Below, piece by piece: positions 1-11,175 of a stretch of DNA of 64,000 bases. How positions within the stretch are numbered: position 1 is the first letter of the stretch; each line of letters opens with the position of its first letter. Origin of the DNA: Pistacia vera. Its lineage: Eukaryota; Streptophyta; Magnoliopsida; Sapindales; Anacardiaceae. Location of the stretch: assembly GCF_008641045.1 (NCBI RefSeq), contig NW_022196258.1:620001-684000 (forward strand). The letters run 5' to 3'. The notes under the pieces were generated by a model. That model was not told the DNA's origin and did no database searches. It saw only the letters and a list, made by a program, of their open reading frames with translations. The position numbers were made by a program, and so were the translations under genes.

Positions 1-2
1 TA

Positions 3-221
3 TTGATTAAAAAGTTGGGAGATGTTCAAGCAGAAAAAGAAGAAATATATTGGGGGATGCTTGTTATGTTAATATGTGAGAAGTTGGGTATTCAGATTAA
101 AAGATGGATGCATGGAGAATCAAGCATATCATACTATAACAAGTATAGTCATAGTTTTAAAAAAAAAAAATTCAATCAAATTGAAATAAGTAAGGTAGAA
201 CATGTTACCTTAAGCCCTTAG
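3..221 (+). other. Unassigned open frame running into a solo LTR
   Basis: A 72-codon frame that opens with TTG rather than ATG; its last codons lie inside the LTR that begins near position 203. The first residues (IKKLGD) and the start of the frame at 1795 (IKKNMAG) follow an identical TTGATTAAAAAG stretch, so the two may be diverged copies or parts of one decayed gene. No domain is recognised. It may not be coding. Confidence 0.2.
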
Positions 222-1711
222 CAACCTTAGAGACACTTAATTTCAAGAGAAATTAAGCAAAAGAGTATCCACACTAAGAGAAGAAGAAATTTGGCTAAGA
301 GAGAGATTTAGGGTTCTTAGAGATTTTTTGATCTCTGCACAAAAATTGATATATCATTTTCTTTATATAGGAATCCTTGTAAACAATTCAATAATTGTTT
401 TGGACTTCCTTAAACAATTCCATAATTGTTATGAAGTTGTTAAACTTTTTTAAATTATAAAATTGGATTAACATTTACTCACAATTAACAACTTAACTCT
501 TAAATTGTTTACATAACAATTTAACCCTTAAATTGTTTATATGTTTACAATTACAACCCGTTATAAAATCTAATTTAATATAAAGAAAATGATTAATATA
601 AATAACTTTATTACCCTTGGTAGGTGCTAGCCAACCTTGGATAATCAACTCTCTTTGGCTATTTCTCCATTCTCCTTAGTTTTTATGTGTGACCTCTTAG
701 GTTCACTGTGGTCTAGCCGTGGGCCCAATATCACAGACTATTTCGATATGTTTTGTCATAACTCTTTATGAATAAAACTCCCACTGATTATGGTAGGCAT
801 CTAGCAATGCTCCATAACCTCTAAGTCACAATGAAGATATACTCCAACGAACCTTTTATAATCATACATGTTGTATAATCAAATCCTTCCGTTATCTAAT
901 CCCAATTAAGATAAGGATTTTAAGAATGGATTCATGGTATGTCAAAATCCTTATCTTAATTTTAATTCAATACATATGGAACGTGTCACTATGAAACAAC
1001 CTTTCATGTAACATTTCATATATCCCGACTGGAGATTTCCATTTTCCAATGCATCTTGACATTTGTCTAGGAACTTGATATCAATCTATACCAAGTCAAC
1101 GGATCCCATCTTGACTATCACTAGTCCTCACACATAAATAACACATTGCCAAATCGGCTTATTAACACATGGCATGATTAGCCTCATGTTGATACACCAT
1201 ATGAACTATATGCATTTATGCAGAATCCAACCGTGATATCTCAAGTCTAAGGATTAATAATATACTAGTACGATCTTATGATAAATCATTGACTACATTT
1301 TAATGTCCATGTGATTCATCATAAATGGCCATATTCGACAAACAGTTCACTAACCGCGTATCCATGCTAATGCCCTAGTGATATAACTTTTATAATCAGC
1401 CACACTAATACCATCATATGATGTTCTACGGAGGCATTCAACATGCCTACTATGTAATATTATTGCCCAATTAATATTACCTATGTAGGGAATACTTTGA
1501 TGATTTTGATATTCTAAAGATTTGTATCATCCGGACATTTCATATGTAATACATATATATAAATGAAGCAATAAACCATATGTGAAATAAGAACACTTTC
1601 TTCTATTGATAAGATAAAATGTATATACAAAATATATACATTAACATATATATACAAAACATAATGCCTTGGAACCAACGACACGATTGGTTCCTAGGGC
1701 ATACACTAACA
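203..1711 (-). mobile_element. Solo LTR, Copia-like, reverse orientation
   Basis: Read on the minus strand the segment starts TGTTAGTGTATGCCCTAGG and ends GGCTTAAGGTAACA, giving TG...CA termini of an LTR of about 1.5 kb. The body resembles the LTR at 53030-54649 in layout, including a shared CCTTAGACTTGAGAT block. No gag or pol follows, so it is a solo LTR. Clean target duplications were not found (gaaca on the left, cagat or gatca on the right), so the ends may be off by a few bases. Confidence 0.55.
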
Positions 1712-1794
1712 CAGATCACCCTTAATGATGAAGTAAATAAGATTAACTTTTCTACAAATAATTTGTTGGGGGATGTTACATTGTGTAAAATGGG

Positions 1795-2226
1795 TTGATT
1801 AAAAAGAATATGGCAGGAGAATGGTTTGTGATTAGGGATGAAATGGAGGGAGATGCAATATTTCAAGAAGGTGTCAGTGTTCCAGAATGGGTAAATGAAG
1901 GACAACTCTATGTGCACAAAAGAAGAAGAATGAGTATTGAACCTGGATCATCTCAGAATGTACAAGATATGTCTTTTCATACTTTAGATGAAACAGTAAG
2001 CAGATTTGAGCGGATTGAAAAGTTTAAAGAGGAAAGTTTTTCATGTATTGAGAGGAAAATGCAGGAACAACATGATTAGTTGGAAAGTGATTTCAACTCA
2101 TTCGCATCAAGAATAGAAGAAACGGTTGACATCGTTGGGGAATGCATGACATAGATTTTTAGCATGATGAAGAACTTCACAACAGCCACCTCCTCCTCCA
2201 GTCAACCTCCACCTCCTGCACCATGA
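1795..2226 (+). pseudogene. Decayed ORF beside the FAR1-type transposase
   Basis: One frame runs from a TTG at 1795 to TGA at 2224-2226, interrupted by TAG at 2077-2079 and TAG at 2152-2154. The predicted product has a basic patch (HKRRRMS), then an acidic, probably coiled-coil stretch (ETVSRFERIEKFKEESF...), and ends in a serine/proline-rich tail (SSSSQPPPPAP). The frame stays open across both stops, which suggests a former gene rather than chance. No family is recognised. Its position next to a reverse-strand MULE-type transposase fits an accessory ORF of the same element, but that is inference. Confidence 0.35.
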
Positions 2227-3261
2227 AGAAGAATTTTTCAATAGCCTCCTCCTTCTCAACATTCTTGAGGAGCGCACTATGAAAGTTAATTGTTATTATG
2301 TGTGGTTCAAATACTAAGCTTTATGTACAGAGATTATATTTGCCTTTTGTTTATAAATATGTTAATTGTTAAAGATTGATTTCACAAGATGTTCTTGATA
2401 AAGATTGCATTTTGTTTATAAATATATTTGCCTTTTGTTTATACATATCTCAACTATTCTTTTGAATGCATATGTACATGTAATACTAGACATACCAAAA
2501 GACATCAAAATTCAAATCTCAAATAAAATGCATATCCAAAATTCCATCTACAATCAATTAACAAACAGTCTGCAATGTGATAATAATATATACTGAAAAC
2601 ATTCATAAGTTACATTAAGGTCATTATCATGAATTCACAACCCTACAACAGATAGCCTACTCATACACAACTAATGACTAAAATAATAAAAACAAAACAA
2701 CTAAATCAGCATACAACTCAATGACATTCGTTATAAATTAACTAGACATGAATAATCTCTACCAAATACTTCTATATGCTTCAACCTGTCAACAACGTAA
2801 AATCTCTCCTAATAAAAACAGTTCATCATTTACAGGTTCTTGCTCAGTATAGAAATTACTTTTTCCTGCGAGATTCTAAATCGGACTAGTGGACAACTGT
2901 CAATGTTTAACAACCACAATTTAACACACATTATAGAAAACTTAAACCAGTCACAATTATACAACATACATAACACATACCTAGGTAGCAACAACATCAT
3001 TTGATAACACTTGAGTTTCTTGTATAGTCCCAACAATGTTGACGTAATCATATGGGAGGGCATCAGGCACGGAAGTAGATGAAATAAACTATTCATTTTC
3101 TCGCTCTACTGATGATCATTTTCCTAAAAAGTAGCATAACACATTTATAATCAAGTCGATATTATTATAAACTTCAAATAAGTAGATAATATTTCAAAAA
3201 CAAATATCATGTAAGAATAGGTGTATAACTCATACCAATTTTTTGTTTTTGTAATTTTTTA
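2227..3261. other. No gene seen; probable element interior
   Basis: AT-rich sequence between the damaged forward ORF and the 3' end of the reverse-strand transposase. Short open frames here show no domain or compositional sign of coding. Nothing else recognised. Confidence 0.5.
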
Positions 3262-5532
3262 TTTTTAACCCTACATACAATTTTTTCAACCTTCTATTGC
3301 TTGCTTCTGCATGGAGGATAACCTTTTGCCACGTACTACCTATGGACTAATAATTAGACTATTCCCCTCTTTCAGAGGACTATCCCCATCTTTACTACTC
3401 AAGTCGGTTGTGGAAGAGATGTATATCTTTCTACCAAGCTATGCCTCACTTTCCTTCTGCTCCAACTTTTTTCTCATGTCAATTATAAATTCCATCAACA
3501 TATTACAATCTTCCTCATTGTTTGATGTCATATCGGCTACTGTCAGCATTATACTAGATAACTTATCAAAATGTTGTCCTTCAATGTTGGTGCTTCACCT
3601 ATTATAACGTGCCTTAATTTTTGTATGGCATCTGTTTATAATTTTCCTCTAATGCCGTAAAATGTACTTTTCTAGAACGTGTAAAACTCTTTTACGAATC
3701 AACACAATAATATCATGTCTGCATAAAATTCCTATGAACTCAAACAAATGACAAGTATAATGAATATCACACAAACTTTTTCAAAGTATACTGCAAAGGG
3801 AACATGCCGATTACCATCTCCAAACCAAACATCTTCTAAAACTTGATACTCCTTGTATGAATCACACTTTTTCAAAAAAGATAATTCACAATAAATCTTC
3901 CCCGCGATCTCTTCTTCAAACTCTTAAAACTTTGTAGTTGTGTATGCACTTTGAAATTTTTTCTCAATGGGGTAATTAGTTATGCATAGTATCCAAGATT
4001 TGAAAGATCTAAAATCAGCCTCCCTTTTTTTTTCCACTTTATCTCGCAATGCATTATCATATAGTTCCATAAATTGTTTCAACGTAGTTTTGGAATTTAC
4101 ATATCCATCAAAAAATGCATACTTTCACTACATTGGATAGTTGACATACCTACCCAGAAAGTATCTTTAAGAAATGCAAGCACCCACCGTACTCTTTTTT
4201 TGTGCAATCCACATCACCATTCATTCTCGTGAAGGTTGTGCACATCAACGAATTGGTTCCACCATTCTTCAAACTCTTCACGAGTAAAGGAATCATACAC
4301 AATATTTTGTAACTTAAACTTTTATTTTCATATTCCTTATACCCTCTCAACTTTTCAGGCAACTTCTTCATTATATGCCACAAACACCACCTATGTCTTG
4401 TACCGAAGAAAACAATCTCAATTGCATTTTGCATGACCTTATCTTGAGCACTTATAATTCCATTAGGAGCAAAATCCATGCATTCAAGCCAAGAACAAAA
4501 TACCCATACAAATGTCTCAATGTCCTCATATGAAATTAACCCACAACCTAACAATGTCGAATGTCCATGATGATCAACCTACATAAAAGCAGCAAATAGC
4601 ATATCATACTTTTTAGTCAAATACGTTGTGTCGAAGGTCACAACATCATCAAATTCTTTATATGCGGCCTCACATCTAGCATCAACCCATAACAAATTCT
4701 GTAATCGACTCTCTTCATCTACATCAATCATGTACCAGAAATTTGAATTCTCTTTTTGCATTTTTATTAAATACCCGAGTACTGCTGAAGTATCTCTAAC
4801 TCCAAGTCGCAGCCTTCTTATTTTTTCAATGTAGTTCCTACAATCTTTTTATAGAAATGTCAAATTCTATACACCTCCTGCCTAAACTGAACATGACTGA
4901 AATTTTTTACATGGTCTAATCCTGGCCACATCATTAACTTCAAGCCTCATTTTCACATAAGGTTGTATCTTTCAGTTAACCTTGAAATATCTTCTTTTCG
5001 TCAGACTTGTAAGATCATGGTTATGTTCTAGTACAACTGATTTAATTTCCTATTTGCATTTACTATTCAAAGCTGCACTAATCCTACTCTTACAATATGT
5101 TTTAGCAACAAGTTGCTTTTTTAAGGTATTTCTGGATTCACATCTCTCTTTCGCAGAACAAGAACATGCCACTGTCATGCATGTATCTCATCTCCTCATC
5201 ATCGCCTTTCTTTAATGTACATATCATTGCTTCAAAACTCATTTTCTTACCATACCATTTGTAATACTTCACCAAACTATCAACTGAATCAAACACCATT
5301 CCAATATGAGGCTCCACTTCTTTTTTCGCACATCCCATATCTTCTAATTCATCATGTTCATTTTCCTGATCATTTAATAGTTTTATAACGGACAAAATTA
5401 GAATGTACTAATAGAACACATCATAAGAAACAATAAGATAAACAAATTTAAATTCATGTTAATGAAAAAGTTAAGGTTTCGAACACAATTTACCTTAACA
5501 TCATTGAAATGAGGCAAACTGAACTCTTCCAT
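3262..5532 (-). pseudogene. FAR1/FHY3-like MULE transposase pseudogene
   Basis: FAR1-related proteins descend from Mutator-like (MULE) transposases and bind DNA. The domains appear in family order on the minus strand. A short first exon (MEEFSLPHFNDVK, 5532-5494) is followed by a plausible GT-AG intron and exon 2 from 5365. The FAR1 DNA-binding start (VEPHIGMVFDSVDSLVKYYK) lies around 5310. The transposase core follows: VTFDTTYLTKKYDM near 4640, then HSTLLGCGLISYED and GIISAQDKVMQNAI near 4440, each contributing an acidic catalytic position, then the RHRWCLWHIMKKLPEKL block. A SWIM zinc-finger remnant (CHLFEFIGILCRH) lies near 3740. The typical C-terminal signature survives as VVRGKRLSSMQKQ near 3310. 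Several in-frame stops and frame changes break the reading, so it is dead. It could be a transposon copy or a decayed domesticated gene; the surrounding repeats favour the former. Confidence 0.75.
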
Positions 5533-6066
5533 ATTCCGTAATTTCATGCAAAACCAATACTGATTTTTCGCGTTCATGAATCTAGTCCAGAACAGTCGCC
5601 AACAAATATTGTCTATCAATTATTTTCTATTGTAACATTTATTCAATCCAAAATAGAATACGAAACTAAATAAATGCATAAATTAAATAAAAAACTCTTT
5701 AAGTACCTCAACAGAACTTTCTAATCTCAAAATATTTTGATCTCCCTAACTCCCTTTTCACCCTAAATGATTATTTCATGAAAAATTAGTGGTTTTCTTT
5801 CTTGTCACGGTAGCTGCTTGTTGGCTGTTGAGGAAGAAACTAGTAGAAGGCTAAATAGAACACACAGACGAGAATAACACGCAGACGCGAAGAAAAGATG
5901 GGAACGATGAAGCGAAAGGTAATAGGTTTAACAATGAAGTTATCATTTTTTTTTTTTAATTTCATGTAAAAAATTTGGCGCTTATTTTGGAGAAGGGTAT
6001 TAGACAAGCTAATCGCTTTTACAAGTAGAAAAAAAAAATATGTAAATTAAAAAAAAAAATTTGCGT
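5533..6066. other. Upstream region of the FAR1-like pseudogene
   Basis: AT-rich and non-coding. If the minus-strand pseudogene had a promoter it would lie here. A run of T residues lies near 5947 and A runs near 6030-6058. No further feature supported. Confidence 0.4.
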
Positions 6067-6293
6067 ATGGACAGTCGTCCATATTATATGGACGATTGTC
6101 CATTTTTGCTCGTCCGTCCATTATTATATTACAAAAAGTTTATTAACCAGATAGCAACAACTCCAAACTCAATTGAATAGCCTTCTTCCTTTCGCATTTG
6201 TGCTTCTTCATCTTTCTCCCCTGACTTTCTTGGTTGGACCAACCTAACCCACTTCAGAGGCTTCATTCGTGTAGCTCATCCCTTTTCTTTCTT

Positions 6294-6337
<44 letters not shown>

Positions 6338-6754
6338 ATTAGGATTACTAAAAACCAAACTGAAAGCATGGATGGCATTGAAGAGCTGGAAGAGGAAGAA
6401 GAGTTTGAAGATAAGATATAATTTTTTTTTTCTAGTGGACGTCGATCTATAATATATGAACAAGCGTCCATTGTGTTTTTAATTTAAATAATGGACGGGC
6501 GTCCTTCTAATAGGGACACTCGTCCATTCAATAGGGATGCCCATCCATAATATATGGACAAGCGTCCATGATTTTTGTTATCAATTTTTTTTAATTTAAA
6601 CTACGGATGGGAGTTCCTTATAGGTGGACTTCCGTCCATAATAAATGGACTCCTGTCCATATAATATGGATGGGAGTCCATTGTCATTTTCGCATGGACG
6701 GGAGTCTATTTCAAATGAATGGTCGTCCATATAATTTGATGGACAGTCGTTCAT
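6067..6754. repeat. Array of 16-bp interrupted palindromes, 21-bp pitch
   Basis: Fifteen copies of the pattern ATGGAC-NNNN-GTCCAT, with some arm mismatches, start at 6067, 6088, 6435, 6456, 6491, 6512, 6533, 6554, 6603, 6624, 6645, 6666, 6694, 6715 and 6739. Within sub-blocks the starts are exactly 21 bp apart (6491-6554, 6603-6666 and three pairs). The six-base arms are conserved while the four-base core varies (agtc, gatt, aagc, gggc, cact, ttcc, tcct, ggga and others). Because 21 is divisible by three, weak heptad-like ORFs appear on both strands, but these look like a by-product. The array may be the subterminal repeat region of a MULE-type element, given the transposase remnant nearby. 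Confidence 0.8.
6296..6334. repeat. Poly(T) tract
   Basis: About 39 consecutive T residues, lying between the two blocks of the palindromic array. It produces spurious poly-Phe and poly-Lys frames. Confidence 0.95.
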
Positions 6755-6952
6755 TCGCGAAATATTTGTTAACGTGCTACGTGGCTCGTCTGACTTAGGG
6801 GACATGCTGTTCGGTTTAAAATTTCAGTGCAAAACATCGGTGTCCGTAGCATTATTGTTTTTAATAATTGTCGAGGGTGGGTATCAAGGATAATTACTTG
6901 GAGTCCCAAGGATATTCTCTAGGGTCAAATATAATAGTTCCTCGATCCGACT

Positions 6953-7340
6953 CGAAAATTACCAATAATATTATATATTAAATAAAAAATATATAAATAA
7001 TAAAATGAATTTCTAAAATACTATTAGCTCTATACTATGCAAGAATACAAAATTCCTATGCTTGTCTAAATACTTAGTTCAATAATGTCTCAAATCTATT
7101 GATGTATGTCAACATTTCATATAATAAAAGTGGGTAAGCTTCAGTCAGCCTGAAATTTACGATAACATTATGTATTAAATAAAATATAGATAATAAAATA
7201 AACTCCTAAAATACTATTAGCTCTATACTCTTCAAGAATACAAAATTCTTGTACTTGTCTAAATACTCAGTTCAATAATGTCCCAAATCTATTATTGTAT
7301 ATCAACATTTCATCTAATAAAAGTGGGTAATCTTAAGTCA
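6953..7340. repeat. Tandem duplication, unit about 198 bp
   Basis: Two adjacent copies, starting near 6953 and 7151. They share long blocks such as ctattagctctatact and cattatgtattaaat-like segments, and both end in ataaaagtgggtaa. The copies differ by scattered substitutions and small indels. Non-coding. Confidence 0.8.
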
Positions 7341-7938
7341 AGTCACGATGAAGGAGAATTTTCTTGAAAATTTCTTCGAAGCTCAATAGAAATTATTTCC
7401 AATCAAAAGCACAAAGTGATGGTGTGGATTCTCATCCCTAGTGGAGCTCATTTCCGGAGGAGGAACTTCCTTTAAATTTCATAGTTGAATAGGAGTTATT
7501 TATAGTCAAATTATAAAGTAATTTCTAGATTCCCATTCTTGGTGGAGGTCACGAGGAAGAAGAAACAAATTTGAAATTTCACCCAAGTTTAGTAGATTTT
7601 TCGGACGGTGACGCTATTTGTATCCAAAAATCAACTTGACTCTGACATCTAGTTTTCCGAAGGTTAGGTTATTATAATACAAAGTTTTGATATAAATTCC
7701 ATGAACATGAGAGAAAAAAAGTAAAAGCTGACGATTTGATCTGTGCCAATATTTTGTACTACAATAACCTATTTTAATAATATATTTACTTAATCCCTTA
7801 GGATTTACGTTGACTTTTGATAGTCTCCATCCTGCGTAGCAAGCAGCTTTGGGAAGTTCACAACTTCACATTCGAATTAATTTAAATTTAACAGTAAAAA
7901 TATGAGTATTGTCTCAAGTATGTCATAGTTTAAAGAGC
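7341..7938. other. No gene seen
   Basis: AT-rich intergenic sequence between the tandem duplication and the inverted-repeat element. Two loosely similar stretches near 7400 and 7520 share attcccatt-like and ggaggtca-like words. Nothing is supported as a gene. Confidence 0.4.
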
Positions 7939-8337
7939 ACCAATCAGCTTAAAACCATTTCCCCTCTTCAAGTTTGGCGAAATTTTTAACCCACAAGCTC
8001 TAAAAATGTAAATTTTTACCTCAACTTTTATAATAAGTGACATTTTATTGGCCCTTTTCTGGTAACAAAATATATATTTTGACACAATATATTAGGTAAA
8101 AAAACTAAATTATCCTTTTTCCTTTATATAAAAACATCAAAGAAAATAAAATTTTAATTTGTAAGAAAATAAACTTATAACAAAATAATAATTTTTTTGG
8201 TACATTTTTGTACTTTTGGTGAACATGTATTAGCTTAAGAATTATAAATTTTGTAGAATTGAGAATTGTCACTTCTTAGAACCTATGGGTAAACAATTTT
8301 AGCCAAACTTAAAGGGGGAAAATGATTTTAAGCCGGT
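7939..8337. mobile_element. MITE-like element with about 60-bp inverted ends
   Basis: The left arm (near 7945-8000, reading CAGCTTAAAACCATTTCCCC then AAGTTTGGC) is matched by the reverse complement of the right arm (near 8275-8337, reading CGGCTTAAAATCATTTTCCC then AAGTTTGGC). The interior is AT-rich and has no ORF. The size of about 400 bp fits a miniature inverted-repeat element. No target duplication was found, so the superfamily and exact ends are open. Confidence 0.6.
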
Positions 8338-8767
8338 CAAATTCAAATTTTCTTTAGCTTTTTTCTCATGAGCCCCACTAGTTTATAGATATTACGTTAC
8401 ACCTCTATAATTCACCAAAATTTCCAAATTTGAAAAGCATAGATATCTTATTAAATAAGATTGAAATGGCCACCTATGGTGGTTAGCGTAGGGTTTAACA
8501 TGGTCAGGCCAATGATTTAACTAGAAAGCAATCACAAGTCTATACTTGATTAAACTTAGCTAGAGTGCGAGTGTGCAACTGACATGACCTTGCGATCACT
8601 TAGTTGAGTCATTCAACCAATACCCTCTGCTTTAGAAACTACAATCAAATGAAATGATTTATAAACATCCATCAACTACAAGGTTGTAAGTCTTACTTTC
8701 TAAAACCTGAGGGGTGTAAAAAAAATGAAATTCATGGAACTTTTCCTCTTGCACTTTCAGGGAAGCA

Positions 8768-8776
8768 GCATATATA
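8768..8776 (+). promoter_or_regulatory. TATA-like box upstream of the 8852 gene
   Basis: The sequence catatatatg lies about 80 bp before the ATG at 8852, a normal distance for a plant TATA box with a short 5' leader. Confidence 0.4.
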
Positions 8777-8851
8777 TGTTACCAAATAACCTTCCATCTA
8801 ATTCACGAACAGATTTTAAATTCTGCTGGAATAGTTTTCATTTTAAACCAA

Positions 8852-9238
8852 ATGGAAATATCTTCGAAGCAACTGACGACCACTGATTTTAGTTGTCGAA
8901 TAGAAATTCCTGTCGAGCTTCAGATGATGTGTCCTTCTTCATCAACTGAAACCATAGAAGAAGAACGTCGCCGGAAAGAGGATAATATTCTTGTTCAAAT
9001 CGTGCTCTTCTCACTTTTTATTCTTCTTAATTCAACCTATGGAATGTACGGCCCTGGATGTCTTTTTAAGGGAACAGCTTTTCTTATCTGCGTAATCTTT
9101 GCCTTCACCGGTGCATTTTGTGCGTTGCTGATCGCAGACAAAACCCAGTTGGCAACATTTCGTAAAATTTATTCCATAATGTCCATGGCCTTCATGTCAC
9201 TGGCTTTACTTATTCAGCCTCCTGTTGGCACAAACTGA
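8852..9238 (+). CDS. Small three-span membrane protein, unknown family
   Basis: An intronless ORF of 128 codons. The N-terminal 45 residues are soluble and end in a highly charged stretch (ETIEEERRRKED). Three hydrophobic segments follow at about 46-65, 74-95 and 107-124, consistent with membrane insertion with the charged N-terminus in the cytosol. The C-terminus is short (QPPVGTN). A TATA-like box lies about 80 bp upstream and an AATAAA near 9358 could serve as a polyadenylation signal, so the gene has a plausible promoter and end. I do not recognise the family. It is preceded by non-coding sequence and followed by repeated AT-rich sequence and another ORF with a possible membrane segment. 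It could be one of a local group of small membrane proteins, but similarity to the one at 30.2 kb is not evident by eye. Confidence 0.6.
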   Translation: MEISSKQLTTTDFSCRIEIPVELQMMCPSSSTETIEEERRRKEDNILVQIVLFSLFILLNSTYGMYGPGCLFKGTAFLICVIFAFTGAFCALLIADKTQLATFRKIYSIMSMAFMSLALLIQPPVGTN

Positions 9239-9726
9239 ATCCAATTAAGGTAGCTACCTGTTTCATTTAATATTCTCTTGTTTGCTATCTTTCTTTTCAA
9301 ATTTAAATTGTTACGTATTTTTCATGTAAAAGTCTTCATGTAAGTTCTTGTTAGTTAATAAAATGAAACCTCTTTCTTGTTATTGTAATTGTCCTGTACC
9401 TGTCTAATAAGATAGTTTAATATTTCCCCTGTATTTGTATTTGCAATAAGATGAAGTAATATTTAATTTACTTGCTGTTTAAATCATGTTTAACGTTCAA
9501 GTTTCTGTTTTTTTCAACTCGTTAATAAAATTAAACCGGCTTCTTCTTGTTCTAAGGTCCTGTACCTGTCTACTAAGATATGCAATATTTCCTCTATTTT
9601 TGTATTTGTAAACAGATGAAGTAATAATTCCTCTGTTTTTGTATCTGTATATTTCCTCTGTTTTTGTTTTTGTATTTGTAGTAAAATAATTTTATTTCTT
9701 CAATTGTCAGCTTTGTCATCTCCCAA
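9239..9726. repeat. 3' flank with repeated motif
   Basis: The words gtcctgtacctgtct followed by aataagata-like and aatatttcc-like sequence occur near 9391 and again near 9557. Tandem tttcctctgtttttgt-like units follow to about 9680. This appears to be a local duplication in the 3' flank of the membrane-protein gene. Confidence 0.5.
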
Positions 9727-9870
9727 ATGTCCAAATTCCATCAGAGAATGCTCTCACCTCCATCGTCACAGCGACCGTCTTCCTCGTCTATTGACTCAGA
9801 GATACAAGCAGTTGTTGTTACCGATCAGAATTACAACCAGTTTCTCCGCCAATGGAAAAATATCGTCATG
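9727..9870 (+). CDS. Candidate first exon, gene split by a Copia element
   Basis: Forty-eight codons from ATG (MSKFHQRMLSPPSSQ...) to KNIVM, followed by a possible splice donor (gtatttt) at 9871; without splicing the frame continues to 10017. The N-terminal part is rich in serine and proline, then polar (VVVTDQNYNQFLRQWKN). On the far side of the Copia insertion, the sequence at 15868-16007 encodes a strongly hydrophobic segment, and the two together could be one small membrane-protein gene. The junction frame cannot be fixed by eye and no family is recognised. Confidence 0.35.
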
Positions 9871-10343
9871 GTATTTTGCTTTACATCAGCACTTGAAATA
9901 GCTCTCTGTTTGCACAAATCCAATCCCAGCTCACTGTTTCATTTCATATTCTCTCTTTCGTTATCTTTCTCATCCTTCTTTTTCTTTCTGTCACAAGCTT
10001 CATATATATATATATAAGTGATTCCAAAACTGAAATACGGAGGTCTATTTATTGAGATATACCACAATCTAGCTTTACCAATCTCATTAATACACCTTAA
10101 AAACCAGCATCAACTTTGAATGGAAAATTTTAGGTAATAGCTTCAGTTACGGGTTCTATACAAGCGTAATACGATTTGAGTAAATCCTGGAACTAGTGCT
10201 GGCGATGGCGACTAACAAATTAAAGTGTATCACAATTTTTTGGAGAGAGAGCTATTGTGAATGGTGAGTGTTTGCAAGATCAGGAATAAAAATTTAGGTT
10301 TCAATTTAAATCAGATTCTAAGAAGCGATGCAATATATATTGT

Positions 10344-10950
10344 TGTTGATCTATGAAGCACAAAATGGTAACGTTTCTGCACAATATCACTAATCAATAC
10401 ATTGTCGTTTCACTGCAAATAAGATCAAATCTCAGCCACTGAAATAAAGCAGATCCAGCGGCCAGGATTAGCTCATGAGGTCAAACTATATAAAGGGAGA
10501 GTCTTTACACATAACAGTGATTTTTTGCTTCTTCTCTTTTGCGCGACAGATCTGTTTTGCCCTTTGTGTTGAGAGTTTGTTTTCAATCTTGTGTGACTTA
10601 CAAATCTATGTAATCCTGGGTGACGGCAGGTTATTCCTTCAGGTTTAGAGAGATTGGGTCAGGTTATCTCTAGGGATTTTTTCAGGTTTGTGTGAGTGGG
10701 TTTCTTGATTGATATTTGGGTAAAATTAGTGAGAGTTATCTGTAGTCTATTATAACATTTTATTCCTAGGGCAGTGAGACCCAAAATTTCTGGAGCTCAA
10801 CGTGGATATAATCTTTCCTTTATGGAAAGGTGAACCACAGTATATTTGGTGTTCTTGAGTTGGTTGTGGTTTTGATTTGGTATTGCGTGTGTTATTTGTG
10901 TTATTTGTGCATGTGATTAGGCATAAAATTGATAGTGAATTTCCATAACA
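10344..10950 (+). repeat. 5' LTR of the Copia element
   Basis: 607 bp, beginning tgttgatcta and ending ttccataaca. A TATA-like ctatataaag near 10488 probably marks the LTR promoter. Confidence 0.95.
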
Positions 10951-10951
10951 G

Positions 10952-10963
10952 TGGTATCAGAGC
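10952..10963 (+). other. Primer binding site
   Basis: TGGTATCAGAGC begins two bases after the 5' LTR. It matches the 3' end of plant initiator methionine tRNA, the usual primer for Copia elements. Confidence 0.9.
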
Positions 10964-11175
10964 GAGGTTAGTGTTGTCAATCCTAGGGTTTCTTGATTTT
11001 TCGAAATCTAGGGTTTGGTCATAAATTGGGGACTTCTTGATTAAAGGCTTGGGAGAGTCTAGGATTAGAAATTCTATAAATTCGGGATATCAATTCGAGA
11101 AGGAGAGGCAAATCTTGGTTTCTTTCTTGGGTTCTGTTTAGTAATCACCAAACACAAAAACAAACACATTCATTC

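Noticed and set aside
6067..6754. CRISPR-like array or repeat-protein gene
   Set aside because: Units are short interrupted palindromes with only 4-base variable cores, in a plant nuclear setting. The heptad-like ORFs on both strands follow from a 21-bp period and have no other sign of coding.
10952..10963. tRNA gene fragment
   Set aside because: The 12-base match to initiator tRNA is the retrotransposon primer binding site, not a gene. No tRNA or rRNA gene was seen anywhere in the window.
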